A stretch of 52,692 bases of DNA from Roseomonas mucosa. Its GTDB lineage: Bacteria; Pseudomonadota; Alphaproteobacteria; Acetobacterales; Acetobacteraceae. Of the stretch, positions 40,789 to 48,754 are shown one piece after another (positions within the stretch are counted from its first letter, which is position 1; each line of letters starts with the position of its first letter). The notes beneath the pieces are model-generated. The model made no database searches. It was not told the origin of the DNA and saw only the letters and a list, made by a program, of their open reading frames with translations. Made by a program: the position numbers and the translations under genes. The stretch spans positions 1-52,692 of the forward strand of contig CAMDWG010000023.1 of NCBI GenBank assembly GCA_945878375.1. Reading direction: 5' to 3'.

Positions 40789-41880
40789 TCAGTCGTTGGC
40801 TTGCCGCAGCGCCGTGCAGACCGCGTCCGTCACCTGGCGCGTGGTCGCCTTGCCGCCAAGGTCGGGCGTGTGCAGCGCGGGATCGGCGGTGACGCGTTCC
40901 ACCGCCCGCATCAGCCGCGCCGCGGCCGGCGCCTCGCCCAGGTGGTCGAGCATCATCGCCGCGGTCCAGAAGGTGGCGATCGGATTGGCGATGCCCTTGC
41001 CCGTGATGTCGAAGGCCGAGCCGTGGATCGGCTCGAACATCGAAGGCGCGTCGCGTTCCGGGTTGATGTTCGCCGTCGGCGCGATGCCGAGCGACCCCGC
41101 CAGCGCCGCCGCCAGGTCGGACAGGATATCCGCATGCAGGTTGGAGGCGACGATGGTGTCGATGGTCGCGGGCTTGATGACCATCCGCATGGTCATCGCA
41201 TCCACCAGCATCTTGTCCCAGGTCACGTCGGGGAATTCGGCTGCGACCTCGGCCGCGATCTCGTCCCACATCACCATCGCGTGGCGCTGGGCGTTGGACT
41301 TGGTGACGACGGTCAGCAGCTTGCGCGGCCGGGACTGCGCCAGGCGGAAGGCGTAGCGCATGATCCGCTGCACGCCCGCGCGGGTCATCACAGAGACATC
41401 CTGCGCGACCTCGATCGGCAGGCCGCGATGGGCGCGGCCGCCGACGCCGGAATACTCGCCCTCGGAATTCTCGCGCACGATCACCCAGTCCAACTCGGGG
41501 CCGGAGACGTTGCGGAGCGGGCTCACGATGCCCGGCAGCACGCGGGTGGGGCGCACATTCGCGTATTGGTCGAGCGGCTGGCAGATCGCGAGCCGGAGGC
41601 CCCACAGCGTCACATGGTCGGGGATGTCGGGCGCGCCGACGGCGCCGAACAGGATGGCGTCGAATTTGCGAAGCTGGTCGGCGCCATCCGCCGGCATCAT
41701 CACGCCATGCTTGCGGTAGTAGTCCGACCCCCAGTCGAAATCGGTGAAGTCCAGCGCGAAGCCGGCATCGCGCTCGGCGCAGACCTTCAGCACCTCGACG
41801 CCCGCGTCGATCACCTCGGGCCCGATCCCGTCCCCGCCCATGGCGGCGATCCGGTATGTCCGCATGTCCTTGTCCTTCAT
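40789..41880 (-). CDS. Tartrate dehydrogenase / D-malate dehydrogenase (decarboxylating)
   Basis: This NAD- and metal-dependent beta-decarboxylating dehydrogenase belongs to the isocitrate/isopropylmalate family. The N-terminus (MRTYRIAAMGGDGIGPEVID) and the substrate segment VIVRENSEGEYSGVGGRAHRG point to the tartrate/D-malate branch; isopropylmalate dehydrogenases read REL-GG-YFG there. LTVVTKSNAQRHAMVMWDEI, VDAMTMRMV, ADILSDLAAAL (metal Asp), HGSAFDITGKGIANPIATFW follow. The start may be 41880 (MKDKDMRTYR) or five codons later at 41865, which has a better AAGGA site; length is 358-363 residues. It stands alone. Whether tartrate or D-malate is the real substrate cannot be told. Confidence 0.85.
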   Translation of the reverse strand: MKDKDMRTYRIAAMGGDGIGPEVIDAGVEVLKVCAERDAGFALDFTDFDWGSDYYRKHGVMMPADGADQLRKFDAILFGAVGAPDIPDHVTLWGLRLAICQPLDQYANVRPTRVLPGIVSPLRNVSGPELDWVIVRENSEGEYSGVGGRAHRGLPIEVAQDVSVMTRAGVQRIMRYAFRLAQSRPRKLLTVVTKSNAQRHAMVMWDEIAAEVAAEFPDVTWDKMLVDAMTMRMVIKPATIDTIVASNLHADILSDLAAALAGSLGIAPTANINPERDAPSMFEPIHGSAFDITGKGIANPIATFWTAAMMLDHLGEAPAAARLMRAVERVTADPALHTPDLGGKATTRQVTDAVCTALRQAND

Positions 41881-41991
41881 CGATCCGGCTGGGGAAGGGG
41901 GCCGCGCGGGCGGCGCCCGATTGGCATGCGATCCTGCATGCAAGCGGGCGTGGGATAGGGCCGGTGCCTGGGCCAGAGCAATATCCGGGTC

Positions 41992-42777
41992 TCAGGCCAT
42001 GCCGAAGCTGCGCGCCAGCATATAGGCCGCGACCACCAGGATCAGCCCGGCGAAGACGCGCGTGAGCAGCCCGCGCCGGCGCGACAGGCGGCGCCCCACT
42101 TGGGTGCCGAGCAGGCTGCCCAGCACCCCGCCAGCCACGAAGACACCGGCCAGCGTCCAATCCACCAACCCCGCCGCGGCATAGCTGCCGGCGGTGGTCA
42201 GCCCAAAGGCGGTGACCGCGACCAAAGATGTGCCGACCGCCTGCAGCATCGGCATGCCGGTCGCCAGGATCAGCCCCGGCACGATCAGGAAGCCGCCGCC
42301 GATCCCGAAGAAGCCGGACAGCACCCCGACCCCGAGCCCGGTGCCCACCAGCGCGGGCGCATTGCCCCGGTTCAGCCGTACGCGCAGCTCCTCGGCCGGT
42401 TCGCGCCGGCGCAGCATGAGCAGCGCGACGACAATCATCATCCCCGCGAAGGCGGCGAGCAGCACCTGCCCATCCACCATCTTGCCGCCCCAGGCGCCGG
42501 CCAGCGCGCCCAGCACGCCCGCCCCCGCGAAGACCGAGGCGCAGGGCCAGCGCACATTGCCCGCCCGCGCATGGGCGATGACGCTTGCCGCCGCATTGGC
42601 CGCCACCGCGACGGCACTCGTCCCGATGGCCAGATGCGGCACCGGGACGCCGACCAGATAGACCAGCAGCGGCACCGCCAGGATCGACCCGCCGCCGCCC
42701 ACCATGCCGAGGGAGAAGCCGACGACCACGCCCGATGCGCCGCCGAGCAGCAATTGGAGCAACGACAGGCTGAGCAT
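41992..42777 (-). CDS. TauE/SafE (TSUP) family membrane exporter, probably sulfite
   Basis: This 261-residue polytopic membrane protein has about eight hydrophobic segments in two related halves. The N-terminal half has SGVVVGFSLGMVGGGGSILAVPLLVYLVG and the second repeats the motif as VGVLSGFFGIGGGFLIVPGL, the TSUP-family hallmark. It is the last gene of a minus-strand operon after a rhodanese and a BigR-type repressor, a setting in which such proteins export sulfite or a related anion made from sulfide oxidation. The exported compound is inferred from context. Confidence 0.85.
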   Translation of the reverse strand: MLSLSLLQLLLGGASGVVVGFSLGMVGGGGSILAVPLLVYLVGVPVPHLAIGTSAVAVAANAAASVIAHARAGNVRWPCASVFAGAGVLGALAGAWGGKMVDGQVLLAAFAGMMIVVALLMLRRREPAEELRVRLNRGNAPALVGTGLGVGVLSGFFGIGGGFLIVPGLILATGMPMLQAVGTSLVAVTAFGLTTAGSYAAAGLVDWTLAGVFVAGGVLGSLLGTQVGRRLSRRRGLLTRVFAGLILVVAAYMLARSFGMA

Positions 42778-42810
42778 GGCCGATGGCTTCCTTGACGGGG
42801 TTGCGGGGGA

Positions 42811-43350
42811 TCAGGCCGCGGCCGGCGATGCGGCGCGGCGGTTCCAGGGCATCATCCGCAGCGCCCGCGCGAGCCCGCAGGTGCCGGTCACCCCGGCGAA
42901 GACCAGCCCCGCGCCGACGAAGCCCGACAGAAGGTAGAAGCCGGGGGCGACGAAGGCGCCGAGCAGCACGCCCAGCACGACCATGGAGCCGGCGGCGATC
43001 TGCACCTGCCGCATCAATTCGAGCGGCTGGCGCCGGTCCTCCGCCACCGGCAGGCCGGCCCGCTTCCAGGCATCCAGCCCGCCTTCGACCACATAGGCCT
43101 CGCAGAGCCCGGCCTTGGCGGCCAGGCGGTCGGCGTTGCCGGTGGTGCGCGCGCCGGACCGGCAGTGGAACAGCACGGGCTTGCCCTGGTGAACCGCCAG
43201 TTCGGCGTCTTCCAGGCGCGAGAGCGGCAGGTTGCGCGCGCCGGGGATGCGTTCCCGCGCATGCTCATCGGCTTCGCGCACATCGACCAGGGTGGCGCCG
43301 CCTTCGCGCAGCAGGCGGGCGGCTTCGTCGGGGGTGATGGTGTTCAGCAT
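42811..43350 (-). CDS. Rhodanese-domain sulfurtransferase with C-terminal two-helix membrane domain
   Basis: This 179-residue protein has an N-terminal single rhodanese domain (1-105) with the substrate-site D-VRE pattern (LVDVREADEHARERIPGARN) and the active-site loop LFHCRSGARTTG carrying Cys63. The C-terminal part (about 115-165) has two hydrophobic helices of the DUF2892 type (AGSMVVLGVLLGAFVAPGFY, GAGLVFAGVTGTCGLARALR) with one Cys. It probably moves sulfane sulfur between persulfide and acceptors at the membrane. It lies 33 bases before the TSUP exporter and 35 after the repressor, so one operon is likely. Confidence 0.88.
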   Translation of the reverse strand: MLNTITPDEAARLLREGGATLVDVREADEHARERIPGARNLPLSRLEDAELAVHQGKPVLFHCRSGARTTGNADRLAAKAGLCEAYVVEGGLDAWKRAGLPVAEDRRQPLELMRQVQIAAGSMVVLGVLLGAFVAPGFYLLSGFVGAGLVFAGVTGTCGLARALRMMPWNRRAASPAAA

Positions 43351-43385
43351 CGGTGGGTCCTCGGTCGTGAGCGGGGGGCAGCGGT

Positions 43386-43754
43386 TCAGCCGGGTTCGGG
43401 GCAGTAGAGGTCGCGCAGCACGCCGAGCAGGCGGGCGGCCTTGGGGTCGGCCAGGCGGTAGAACACCGCCTGGGCGGCCTTGCGGGTCTCCACCAACCCG
43501 TCCTCCCGCAGGCGGGCCAGGTGCTGGGACAGCGCCGGCTGGGACAGGCCGATCGCCTCCGCCAGCGCGCCCACGGTCATCTCGCCCTCTGCGACCAGGT
43601 GGCAGAGCAGCAGCAGCCGGTTCTCGTTGCCGAGAAGGCGGAGCAACCGCGCCGCCTCGGCCGCCTTCTCCTGCAGCGCCGCCAGGGGAACGTGCCCGGG
43701 CGGGGCCTGTTCCGGGGTGGGGGTCGCGATGGTCACGGGGGCCGCGATGGTCAC
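43386..43754 (-). CDS. ArsR-family persulfide-responsive repressor (BigR/SqrR-like)
   Basis: This 122-residue winged-helix repressor has the family core LGNENRLLLLCHLVAEGEMT and the recognition helix GLSQPALSQHLARLREDGLV. The two cysteines diagnostic of BigR/SqrR/YgaV are present: Cys51 (LLLLCHL) and Cys118 (LRDLYCPE). In that group they form a tetrasulfide or disulfide with reactive sulfur and release DNA. The GTG start at 43754 follows AGGATACAGGC. The gene is divergent from the persulfide dioxygenase and probably leads the rhodanese/TSUP operon, so it likely controls both sides, including itself. Confidence 0.87.
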   Translation of the reverse strand: MTIAAPVTIATPTPEQAPPGHVPLAALQEKAAEAARLLRLLGNENRLLLLCHLVAEGEMTVGALAEAIGLSQPALSQHLARLREDGLVETRKAAQAVFYRLADPKAARLLGVLRDLYCPEPG

Positions 43755-43784
43755 GCCTGTATCCTCGTCGGGACGATGTATTGA

Positions 43785-43819
43785 ATATAAGCTTGTTATT
43801 AATTAGGGATTGCTTATAT
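43785..43819. promoter_or_regulatory. AT-rich inverted repeat, candidate operator of the sulfide regulon
   Basis: ATATAAGC (43785-43792) and GCTTATAT (43812-43819) form a perfect inverted repeat around a 19-base AT-rich spacer, in a region that is otherwise over 65 percent GC. It lies between the divergent repressor and dioxygenase genes and overlaps the -35/-10 pair of the latter, the place expected for BigR-type repression. Confidence 0.6.
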
Positions 43820-43820
43820 A
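43793..43820 (+). promoter_or_regulatory. Promoter of the persulfide-dioxygenase-like gene
   Basis: TTGTTA (43793-43798) and TATATA (43815-43820) are separated by 16 bases, a good sigma70 match. Transcription would start near 43827, about 50 bases before the ATG at 43876. It is buried in the inverted repeat, consistent with repression by the ArsR-type regulator. Confidence 0.55.
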
Positions 43821-43875
43821 TAGGTCAAGCCCCCATTTCGGGGAACGCCCTTTTCCTGGAGCCATGGAGGACAGC

Positions 43876-44754
43876 ATGCCCGCCCCCGCGATCCGCCCCT
43901 TCTTCGACGAACCGACCAACACGGTGAGCTACCTGGTCTGGGACCCGGCGACGCTGGAGGGCGCGGTGATCGATCCCGTCCTGGACTGGGACAACCGGTC
44001 GGGCACCGCCGACACGGCCTTCGCCGACCGCCTGCTGGCCGCCGCGGCGGAGGAAGGGGTCACGATCCGCTGGGTGCTGGAGACCCACGCCCATGCCGAC
44101 CACCTGACCGCCGCGCCCTACCTCAAGGCCCGGACCGGCGCGCCCATCGGGATCGGGGAGCACATCAAGGATGTGCAGCGCATCTTCCGCCCCGTCTTCG
44201 ATGTGCGCGACCTGAAGCCCGAGGGCGGCGATTTCGACCATCTGTTCAAGGATGGTGAGCGCTTCGCGCTCGGCAGCCTGGAGGTCGAGGTGATGCACCT
44301 GCCCGGCCACACCCCCGCCGATGTCGCATTTCGGATCGGGTCGGATGTCTTCGTCGGCGACACCATCTTCATGCATGACTACGGCACGGCCCGCGCCGAT
44401 TTCCCCGGCGGCGATGCGCGGCAATTGTTCCGTTCGATCCGCCGCCTGCTGTCTCTGCCGCCGGAGACGCGGCTGTGGATGTGCCACGACTACAAGGCGC
44501 CCGGCCGCGACCAGTATGCGTGGCAGAGCACGGTGGCCGAGCAGCGCGCCCACAACCCGCATGTGAAGGACGGCATGACGGAGGAAGGGTTCGTCGCCTT
44601 CCGAACCCAGCGCGATGCGACGCTGGCCGCGCCGACGCTGCTGCTGCCCTCCATCCAGGTGAATATCCGCGCCGGCCGCTTCCCGGAGGCCGAGGAGAAC
44701 GGGGTGCGCTACCTGCGGATCCCGGTGAAGCAGAAGTCGCACGCCCTGGCCTGA
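43876..44754 (+). CDS. blh: MBL-fold persulfide dioxygenase-like enzyme (Blh/ETHE1 group)
   Basis: This 292-residue metallo-beta-lactamase-fold protein resembles Blh of BigR operons and ETHE1-type persulfide dioxygenases, which oxidise glutathione persulfide to sulfite with one iron. Metal ligands are in the motif ETHAHADHLTAAPYLKARTG (His71, His73; Asp75, His76), His145 (MHLPGHTPADVAF), Asp162 (FVGDTIF) and the late His in LWMCHDYKAPGR. The ATG at 43876 (MPAPAIRPFFDEPTNTVSYL) follows GGAGG by five bases; ATG at 43864 is a weaker choice. With the rhodanese and exporter it forms a complete sulfide detoxification set. Confidence 0.87.
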   Translation: MPAPAIRPFFDEPTNTVSYLVWDPATLEGAVIDPVLDWDNRSGTADTAFADRLLAAAAEEGVTIRWVLETHAHADHLTAAPYLKARTGAPIGIGEHIKDVQRIFRPVFDVRDLKPEGGDFDHLFKDGERFALGSLEVEVMHLPGHTPADVAFRIGSDVFVGDTIFMHDYGTARADFPGGDARQLFRSIRRLLSLPPETRLWMCHDYKAPGRDQYAWQSTVAEQRAHNPHVKDGMTEEGFVAFRTQRDATLAAPTLLLPSIQVNIRAGRFPEAEENGVRYLRIPVKQKSHALA

Positions 44755-44775
44755 GGGCTGTCTACCCCGTTCGCG

Positions 44776-45540
44776 TCAGACCCAATCTGGCTCCGGATCA
44801 TAGCGGGCGAAGCGGAACACCAGCCCATCGGGCGGGGCCGTCTGGCCGGATTGGCCGCGGTCGCGCCCGTCCAGCAACTGGCGCGGCCAGGTCACGGGGC
44901 GCCGCCCGAAGCCCACCTCCACCAGCGTGCCCACCAGGTTCCGCACCTGGTGGTGCAGGAAGCTGCGGGCCTCGGCGGTGATCACCACCTCGTCGCCGAA
45001 GCGCGCGACATCCAGCCGGTCCAGCGTCCGCAGGGCCGATTTCGCCTGGCAGGATGCGGCGCGGAAGGCGGAGAAATCATGCCTGCCCAGCAGGGTCTGC
45101 GCCGCCGCATGCATCGCGTCCGCATCCAGGCGCCGCTTGATGTGCCACAGCCGCCCGGCCTCGATGGCGGGGCGGGCGGGGCGGTTGGCGATGCGGTAGA
45201 TGTAGCCGCGCCCGATGCAGTCGAAGCGCGCCGACCAGTCATCGGCCACGCGCGCGCAGGCCACCGCGACGACCGGGCGTGGGGCGGTGCGGGCGTTGAT
45301 CGCTTCCCGCACCCTCTCGGGCGGCAGGTCGGCCGCGAGCAGCAGGTCCGCCACCTGGCCTTCGGCATGGACCCCCGCATCGGTGCGGCCGGCGGCGGTG
45401 GCCAGCGGGACCTCGCCCCGGTTCAGGGGGGCGGCCGCTTCCTCCAGCACCTGTTGCACCGACAGAAGCCCTTCCGGCTGGCGCTGCCAGCCGACGAAGT
45501 CGGTGCCGTCATATTCGAGCTTCAGCGCATAGCGCGGCAT
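44776..45540 (-). CDS. truA: tRNA pseudouridine(38-40) synthase TruA
   Basis: This enzyme converts uridines 38-40 in the tRNA anticodon stem-loop to pseudouridine. The 254 residues open [20 protein letters not shown], and the catalytic aspartate is Asp54 in AAGRTDAGVHAEGQV. DFSAFRAASCQAKSALRTLD and the C-terminal FLHHQVRNLVGTLVEVGFGR are also diagnostic. Its start touches the fmt stop region (one-base overlap at 45540), so truA is probably translated with fmt and def as a translation-maintenance operon. Confidence 0.96.
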   Translation of the reverse strand: MPRYALKLEYDGTDFVGWQRQPEGLLSVQQVLEEAAAPLNRGEVPLATAAGRTDAGVHAEGQVADLLLAADLPPERVREAINARTAPRPVVAVACARVADDWSARFDCIGRGYIYRIANRPARPAIEAGRLWHIKRRLDADAMHAAAQTLLGRHDFSAFRAASCQAKSALRTLDRLDVARFGDEVVITAEARSFLHHQVRNLVGTLVEVGFGRRPVTWPRQLLDGRDRGQSGQTAPPDGLVFRFARYDPEPDWV

Positions 45541-46469
45541 CAGCCCACCACGCTGCCCGGCGGCAGCGCATAGCCGCGCAGGAAATCGGGCGCCGGCAGC
45601 GCCGCGCGGCCTGCGCGCTGCAGCCGCAGCAGGCGCAGCGCGCCGGTTCCGCAGGCGATCACCGGCCCGCTTTCACCACCCGCACGGGCTGGCGCATCCA
45701 GCACCGTGCCGGGCGCGCCCTGGCCCTCGGCGGGCTCGGCGGCGAGCACGCGGATCACCTCCGCCCCGTGGTGGAAGAAGCAGCTTGGCCAGGGCGTCAG
45801 AGCGCGGATCCGGCGGTCGAGCGCCTCGGCGGGCGCCGTCCAGTCCAGCCTGCCATCCTCCTTCGCGATCTTCGGCGCATAGGTCACGCCCGCCTCGGGC
45901 TGCGGCACGGCGGGGGGGTCTTCATCCAGCGCGCGCAGGATCAGCCGCGCCCCGATGGCGGCCAGCGCGTCATGCACCTCCGGCGTCGTCATGCGCGGGC
46001 CGATCGGAGTGGCTTCCCGCAGCAGCATCGGGCCGGTGTCGAGGCCTTCTTCCATCCGCATGATGGTGATGCCGGTCTCGGCATCGCCGGCCAGGATCGC
46101 GGCCTGGATCGGCCCGGCGCCGCGCCAGCGCGGCAGCAGCGAGGCGTGGATGTTGAGGCAGCCGCGCCGCGGCGCGTCCAGCATCGCCTTGGGCAGGATC
46201 AGCCCATAGGCCGCGACCACCGCGACATCCAGGTCGAGCGCCGCGAAGGCCGCATGTTCGGCCGCGTCGCGCTTCACCCGCGCGGGCGTCCGTACGGGCA
46301 GGCCCAGTTCCAGCGCGGCGCGGTGGACGGGGCAGGGCGTTTCCTTCTGTCCGCGCCCGGCGGGGCGCGGCGGCTGGGCATAGACGCAGGCGATCTCATG
46401 CCCCGCCGCATGCAGCGCCCGCAGCGCCGGCACGGCGAAATCCGGACTGCCCATGAAGGCGATACGCAT
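45540..46469 (-). CDS. fmt: Methionyl-tRNA formyltransferase
   Basis: This enzyme formylates initiator Met-tRNA with 10-formyl-tetrahydrofolate. The 309 residues begin [20 protein letters not shown]. The catalytic trio Asn106, His108 ([19 protein letters not shown]) and Asp144 ([10 protein letters not shown]) falls at the E. coli numbers, supporting the start. The C-terminal OB-like domain follows from about residue 205. It lies nine bases after def and one base before truA in the same direction. Confidence 0.96.
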   Translation of the reverse strand: MRIAFMGSPDFAVPALRALHAAGHEIACVYAQPPRPAGRGQKETPCPVHRAALELGLPVRTPARVKRDAAEHAAFAALDLDVAVVAAYGLILPKAMLDAPRRGCLNIHASLLPRWRGAGPIQAAILAGDAETGITIMRMEEGLDTGPMLLREATPIGPRMTTPEVHDALAAIGARLILRALDEDPPAVPQPEAGVTYAPKIAKEDGRLDWTAPAEALDRRIRALTPWPSCFFHHGAEVIRVLAAEPAEGQGAPGTVLDAPARAGGESGPVIACGTGALRLLRLQRAGRAALPAPDFLRGYALPPGSVVG

Positions 46470-46478
46470 CCGGCGGGC

Positions 46479-47006
46479 CTATTCGTCCCGCGCCCTGGAT
46501 TTCAGCTCCTTGGCCAGCTTGCGGAGCAGCATGTTGCGCTTCAGCGCCGAGAGGTGATCGACGAACAGCACGCCATCCAGATGGTCCAGCTCATGCTGGA
46601 AACAGGCGGAGAGCAGGCCATCGGCTTCCCGTTCCTGCCGCGCACCGCCCAGATCCGTCCAGCGGACCTTCACCACCGCAGGCCGCGTCACCTCGGCGAA
46701 TTGGTCGGGCAGGGACAGGCAGCCTTCTTCCCGCGTCGCCAGATCGCGGCTGGCGGCGACGATCTCGGGGTTCACCATCACGATCGGCTCCGGCTTGTCG
46801 CCGGGGCGGATATCCACCACCACCAGGCGCAGCAATTCGCCCACCTGCGGCGCGGCCAGGCCGATGCCCGGCGCCTTGTACATCGTGGCCAGCATCTGCT
46901 CCGCCAGCGCCGGGATGCGCGGGTCGTTCGGCGCGACTGTCTTCGCCTTGGCGCGCAGCCGCGGGTCGGGGACGTACAGGATCGGCAGAAGGCTGGCTTC
47001 GGTCAT
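46479..47006 (-). CDS. def: Peptide deformylase
   Basis: This metalloenzyme removes the formyl group from nascent proteins. The ATG at 47006 (MTEASLLPILYVPDPRLRAK) gives 175 residues; an upstream in-frame extension is Pro/Arg-rich and not family-like. The three motifs are present: GIGLAAPQVG, EGCLSLP (metal Cys) and QHELDHLDGVLFVD (two metal His and the catalytic Glu). The C-terminus is basic (LKSRARDE). It is the first gene of def-fmt-truA and is divergent from hsp20. Confidence 0.96.
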   Translation of the reverse strand: MTEASLLPILYVPDPRLRAKAKTVAPNDPRIPALAEQMLATMYKAPGIGLAAPQVGELLRLVVVDIRPGDKPEPIVMVNPEIVAASRDLATREEGCLSLPDQFAEVTRPAVVKVRWTDLGGARQEREADGLLSACFQHELDHLDGVLFVDHLSALKRNMLLRKLAKELKSRARDE

Positions 47007-47053
47007 CGGGACGGATCTCAGGCGGGCGGCAGAGGTAGCCTCGCCCCACCCCC

Positions 47054-47081
47054 CTTGCAACGGCCAAGACCTCGGCCAAAA
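47054..47081 (+). promoter_or_regulatory. Candidate heat-shock (RpoH-type) promoter before hsp20
   Basis: CTTGCA (47054-47059) and CCAAAA (47076-47081) are separated by 16 bases, close to the alphaproteobacterial sigma32 pattern of CTTG followed by CCAT-rich -10. The leader to the ATG at 47188 would be about 100 bases and contains a CCCGGC/GCCGGG hairpin. This is a visual match only. Confidence 0.35.
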
Positions 47082-47187
47082 TCCTCCAGCGGCGGGGTGC
47101 CTCGGGCCCTGCCGGTTCATGCCTCGCCCAGCCATCCTCGGACCCGGCGCCGCCGGGACGGGGCAGGGGAGGCCAAGGGAGCATTCG

Positions 47188-47673
47188 ATGTCGCGCCCGT
47201 CGCTGTTCGGCTCGCCGCTGTTTCTCGGCTTCGACCACCTCGAGCAGATGCTCGACCGGGTCCAGAAGAACGCCGAGGGCTACCCGCCCTACAACATCGA
47301 GCAGACCGGCGACACGCGGCTGCGGATCACGCTGGCCGTCGCTGGCTTCTCGATGGACGACCTGCAGATCACGCAGGAGGACAACCAGCTCGTCATCCGT
47401 GGCCGCCAGAAGGAGGACACCGATGGCCGCATCTTCCTCCATCGCGGCATCGCAGCCCGGCAGTTCCAGCGCGCATTCGTGCTGGCCGAGGGGATCGAGG
47501 TGGAAGGCGCGTGGCTCGACAACGGGCTGCTCCATGTCGATCTGCGCCGCCCGCTGCCGGAGGTCAGGGTGAAGACCATCCAGATTGCCGCGCGCGGCAA
47601 TGGCGGGCCGCAGCGCCCTGTCGTCGGCGGCGTGGCCGAGCCGGCTTCGGACGGCCGTACGAGAGAGGGGTGA
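47188..47673 (+). CDS. Hsp20 family small heat-shock protein
   Basis: This 161-residue alpha-crystallin-type holdase chaperone resembles IbpA. The N-terminus MSRPSLFGSPLFLGFDHLEQ is typical of the alphaproteobacterial class. The crystallin domain runs from about 36 (YNIEQTGDTRLRITLAVAGF) to 130, including LVIRGRQKEDTDGRIFLHRG, IAARQFQRAFVLAEGIEVEG and the GLLHVDLRRPLPEV strand that carries the dimer contacts. AAGGGAG precedes the ATG. It is followed after 61 bases by a DUF1150 gene, a common pairing in this class. Confidence 0.93.
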   Translation: MSRPSLFGSPLFLGFDHLEQMLDRVQKNAEGYPPYNIEQTGDTRLRITLAVAGFSMDDLQITQEDNQLVIRGRQKEDTDGRIFLHRGIAARQFQRAFVLAEGIEVEGAWLDNGLLHVDLRRPLPEVRVKTIQIAARGNGGPQRPVVGGVAEPASDGRTREG

Positions 47674-47734
47674 CGATCCCGTACCCCTCGCGCAGCGCGC
47701 GGGCCCATCCGGGACGCGCCGGAAGGAGAATGTC

Positions 47735-47986
47735 ATGAACGAATATGACGGCGCCGAATCAGGGCCGGTCTTCCTGAGCGCCTCGGCGCTCCGCAGCCTC
47801 TCTGCCCAGGATTTCGCGGCCCTCGGGGCGCAGGACGTCGCGTATCTCCGCCCGGTGATCCTGAACGGCGCGCGGGCCTTCGCCATCCATGCGGCGGATG
47901 GCACGCCGATCGGCGCCGCACCGAGCGCGCAACTCGCTGCCGCCGCGATCCGCCAGCACGAGATGGAACCCGCGCTGGTGCATTGA
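47735..47986 (+). CDS. DUF1150 family small protein
   Basis: This 83-residue protein (MNEYDGAESGPVFLSASALR) has the compact pattern of the alphaproteobacterial DUF1150 family: LAALGAQDVAYLRPV-like core (ALGAQDVAYLRPVILNGARA), FAIHAADGTPIG and a terminal helix AAAAIRQHEMEPALVH. A strong GGAAGGAG site precedes the ATG. Its function is unknown; constant linkage to hsp20 suggests a role in stress or proteostasis. It ends six bases from the convergent GntR gene. Confidence 0.85.
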   Translation: MNEYDGAESGPVFLSASALRSLSAQDFAALGAQDVAYLRPVILNGARAFAIHAADGTPIGAAPSAQLAAAAIRQHEMEPALVH

Positions 47987-47992
47987 GGGCCG

Positions 47993-48676
47993 TTACTCTC
48001 CGGCGCCGGGGGCGGCGACGGGCAGGGCGACCTCGGTCATCAGCCAGGCGAGGCGGTGGCGCTGCGCGGAGCGGACATGCGCCCGCGCCGCCTCCTCCGC
48101 CGCCGCGCCGTCGCGGCGATGGAGCGCGCCCAGTAGCAGCCGGTGTTCCCCATGCGCCGCTTCCGCCCGGTCCCCGCGCGCCAGCAGGGACGGCAGCAGC
48201 GCCATGGTCGCGGCCAGCTGTTCCAGGCTCCGCAACAGGTAGCGGTTGCGGCCGGCCAGGTAGATCAGCCCGTGCAGGCGCAGGTTGATCTCCGACAGGT
48301 GCCGCGCATCGCCGAAGGCCGCGGGCTCCGCCGCCACCAGCCCCTCCAGCGCCGCCAGTTCCGTCTCTGTCGCGTGCTGCGCGGCGAGACGCGCGGCGGC
48401 GCCTTCCAGGATCTCCCGCATCACATAAAGCTCGATCACCTGGGCATGGTCGGGGCGTGTCACGGCCAGACCCCGGCGCGGCTCATGCGTCAGCAGCCCT
48501 TCCGATTCCAGCCGGGCGATGGCCTGCCGGACCGGGGTGCGGGAGACGCCGAAGCGTGATGCGAGATCGGTCTCGGTCAGGCGCAGCCCGGGCGGTAGCG
48601 TGCCGTCCCGGATCGCGGCGCGGATGCGCGCATAGGCGTCCTGGCCACGGTCGCGGGGGGTGTCGGTGCCGTCCAT
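47993..48676 (-). CDS. GntR family regulator with FCD ligand-binding domain
   Basis: The 227 residues comprise an N-terminal winged helix (DAYARIRAAIRDGTLPPGLR, LASRFGVSRTPVRQAIARLE, SEGLLTHEPRRGLAVT) and a C-terminal all-helical FCD domain of about 140 residues with the metal/ligand Asp-His-His pattern (LSEINLRLHGLIYLAGRNRY and later GEHRLLLGALHRRDGAAAEE). Such regulators respond to small carboxylic acids. It is divergent from tcuAB, with a perfect palindrome between them, and so is the probable local regulator; the inducer may be tricarballylate, citrate or a related acid. Confidence 0.88.
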   Translation of the reverse strand: MDGTDTPRDRGQDAYARIRAAIRDGTLPPGLRLTETDLASRFGVSRTPVRQAIARLESEGLLTHEPRRGLAVTRPDHAQVIELYVMREILEGAAARLAAQHATETELAALEGLVAAEPAAFGDARHLSEINLRLHGLIYLAGRNRYLLRSLEQLAATMALLPSLLARGDRAEAAHGEHRLLLGALHRRDGAAAEEAARAHVRSAQRHRLAWLMTEVALPVAAPGAGE

Positions 48677-48729
48677 GGGAATGGTCTAGCCGAAGCGGCG
48701 GGGCGGCGGGAAGGGCATCTGGACATGCC

Positions 48730-48747
48730 TGTATCCAATTGGATACA
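48730..48747. promoter_or_regulatory. 18-bp perfect palindrome, candidate operator for the GntR regulator
   Basis: TGTATCCAATTGGATACA is a perfect palindrome lying between the divergent GntR gene and tcuA. Its GTATCCAAT/ATTGGATAC halves resemble FCD-class GntR operators, which often read TNGTATACNA-like. It ends seven bases before the ATG at 48755, or lies inside the coding region if tcuA starts at 48725. Confidence 0.65.
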
Positions 48748-48754
48748 AGAACCC

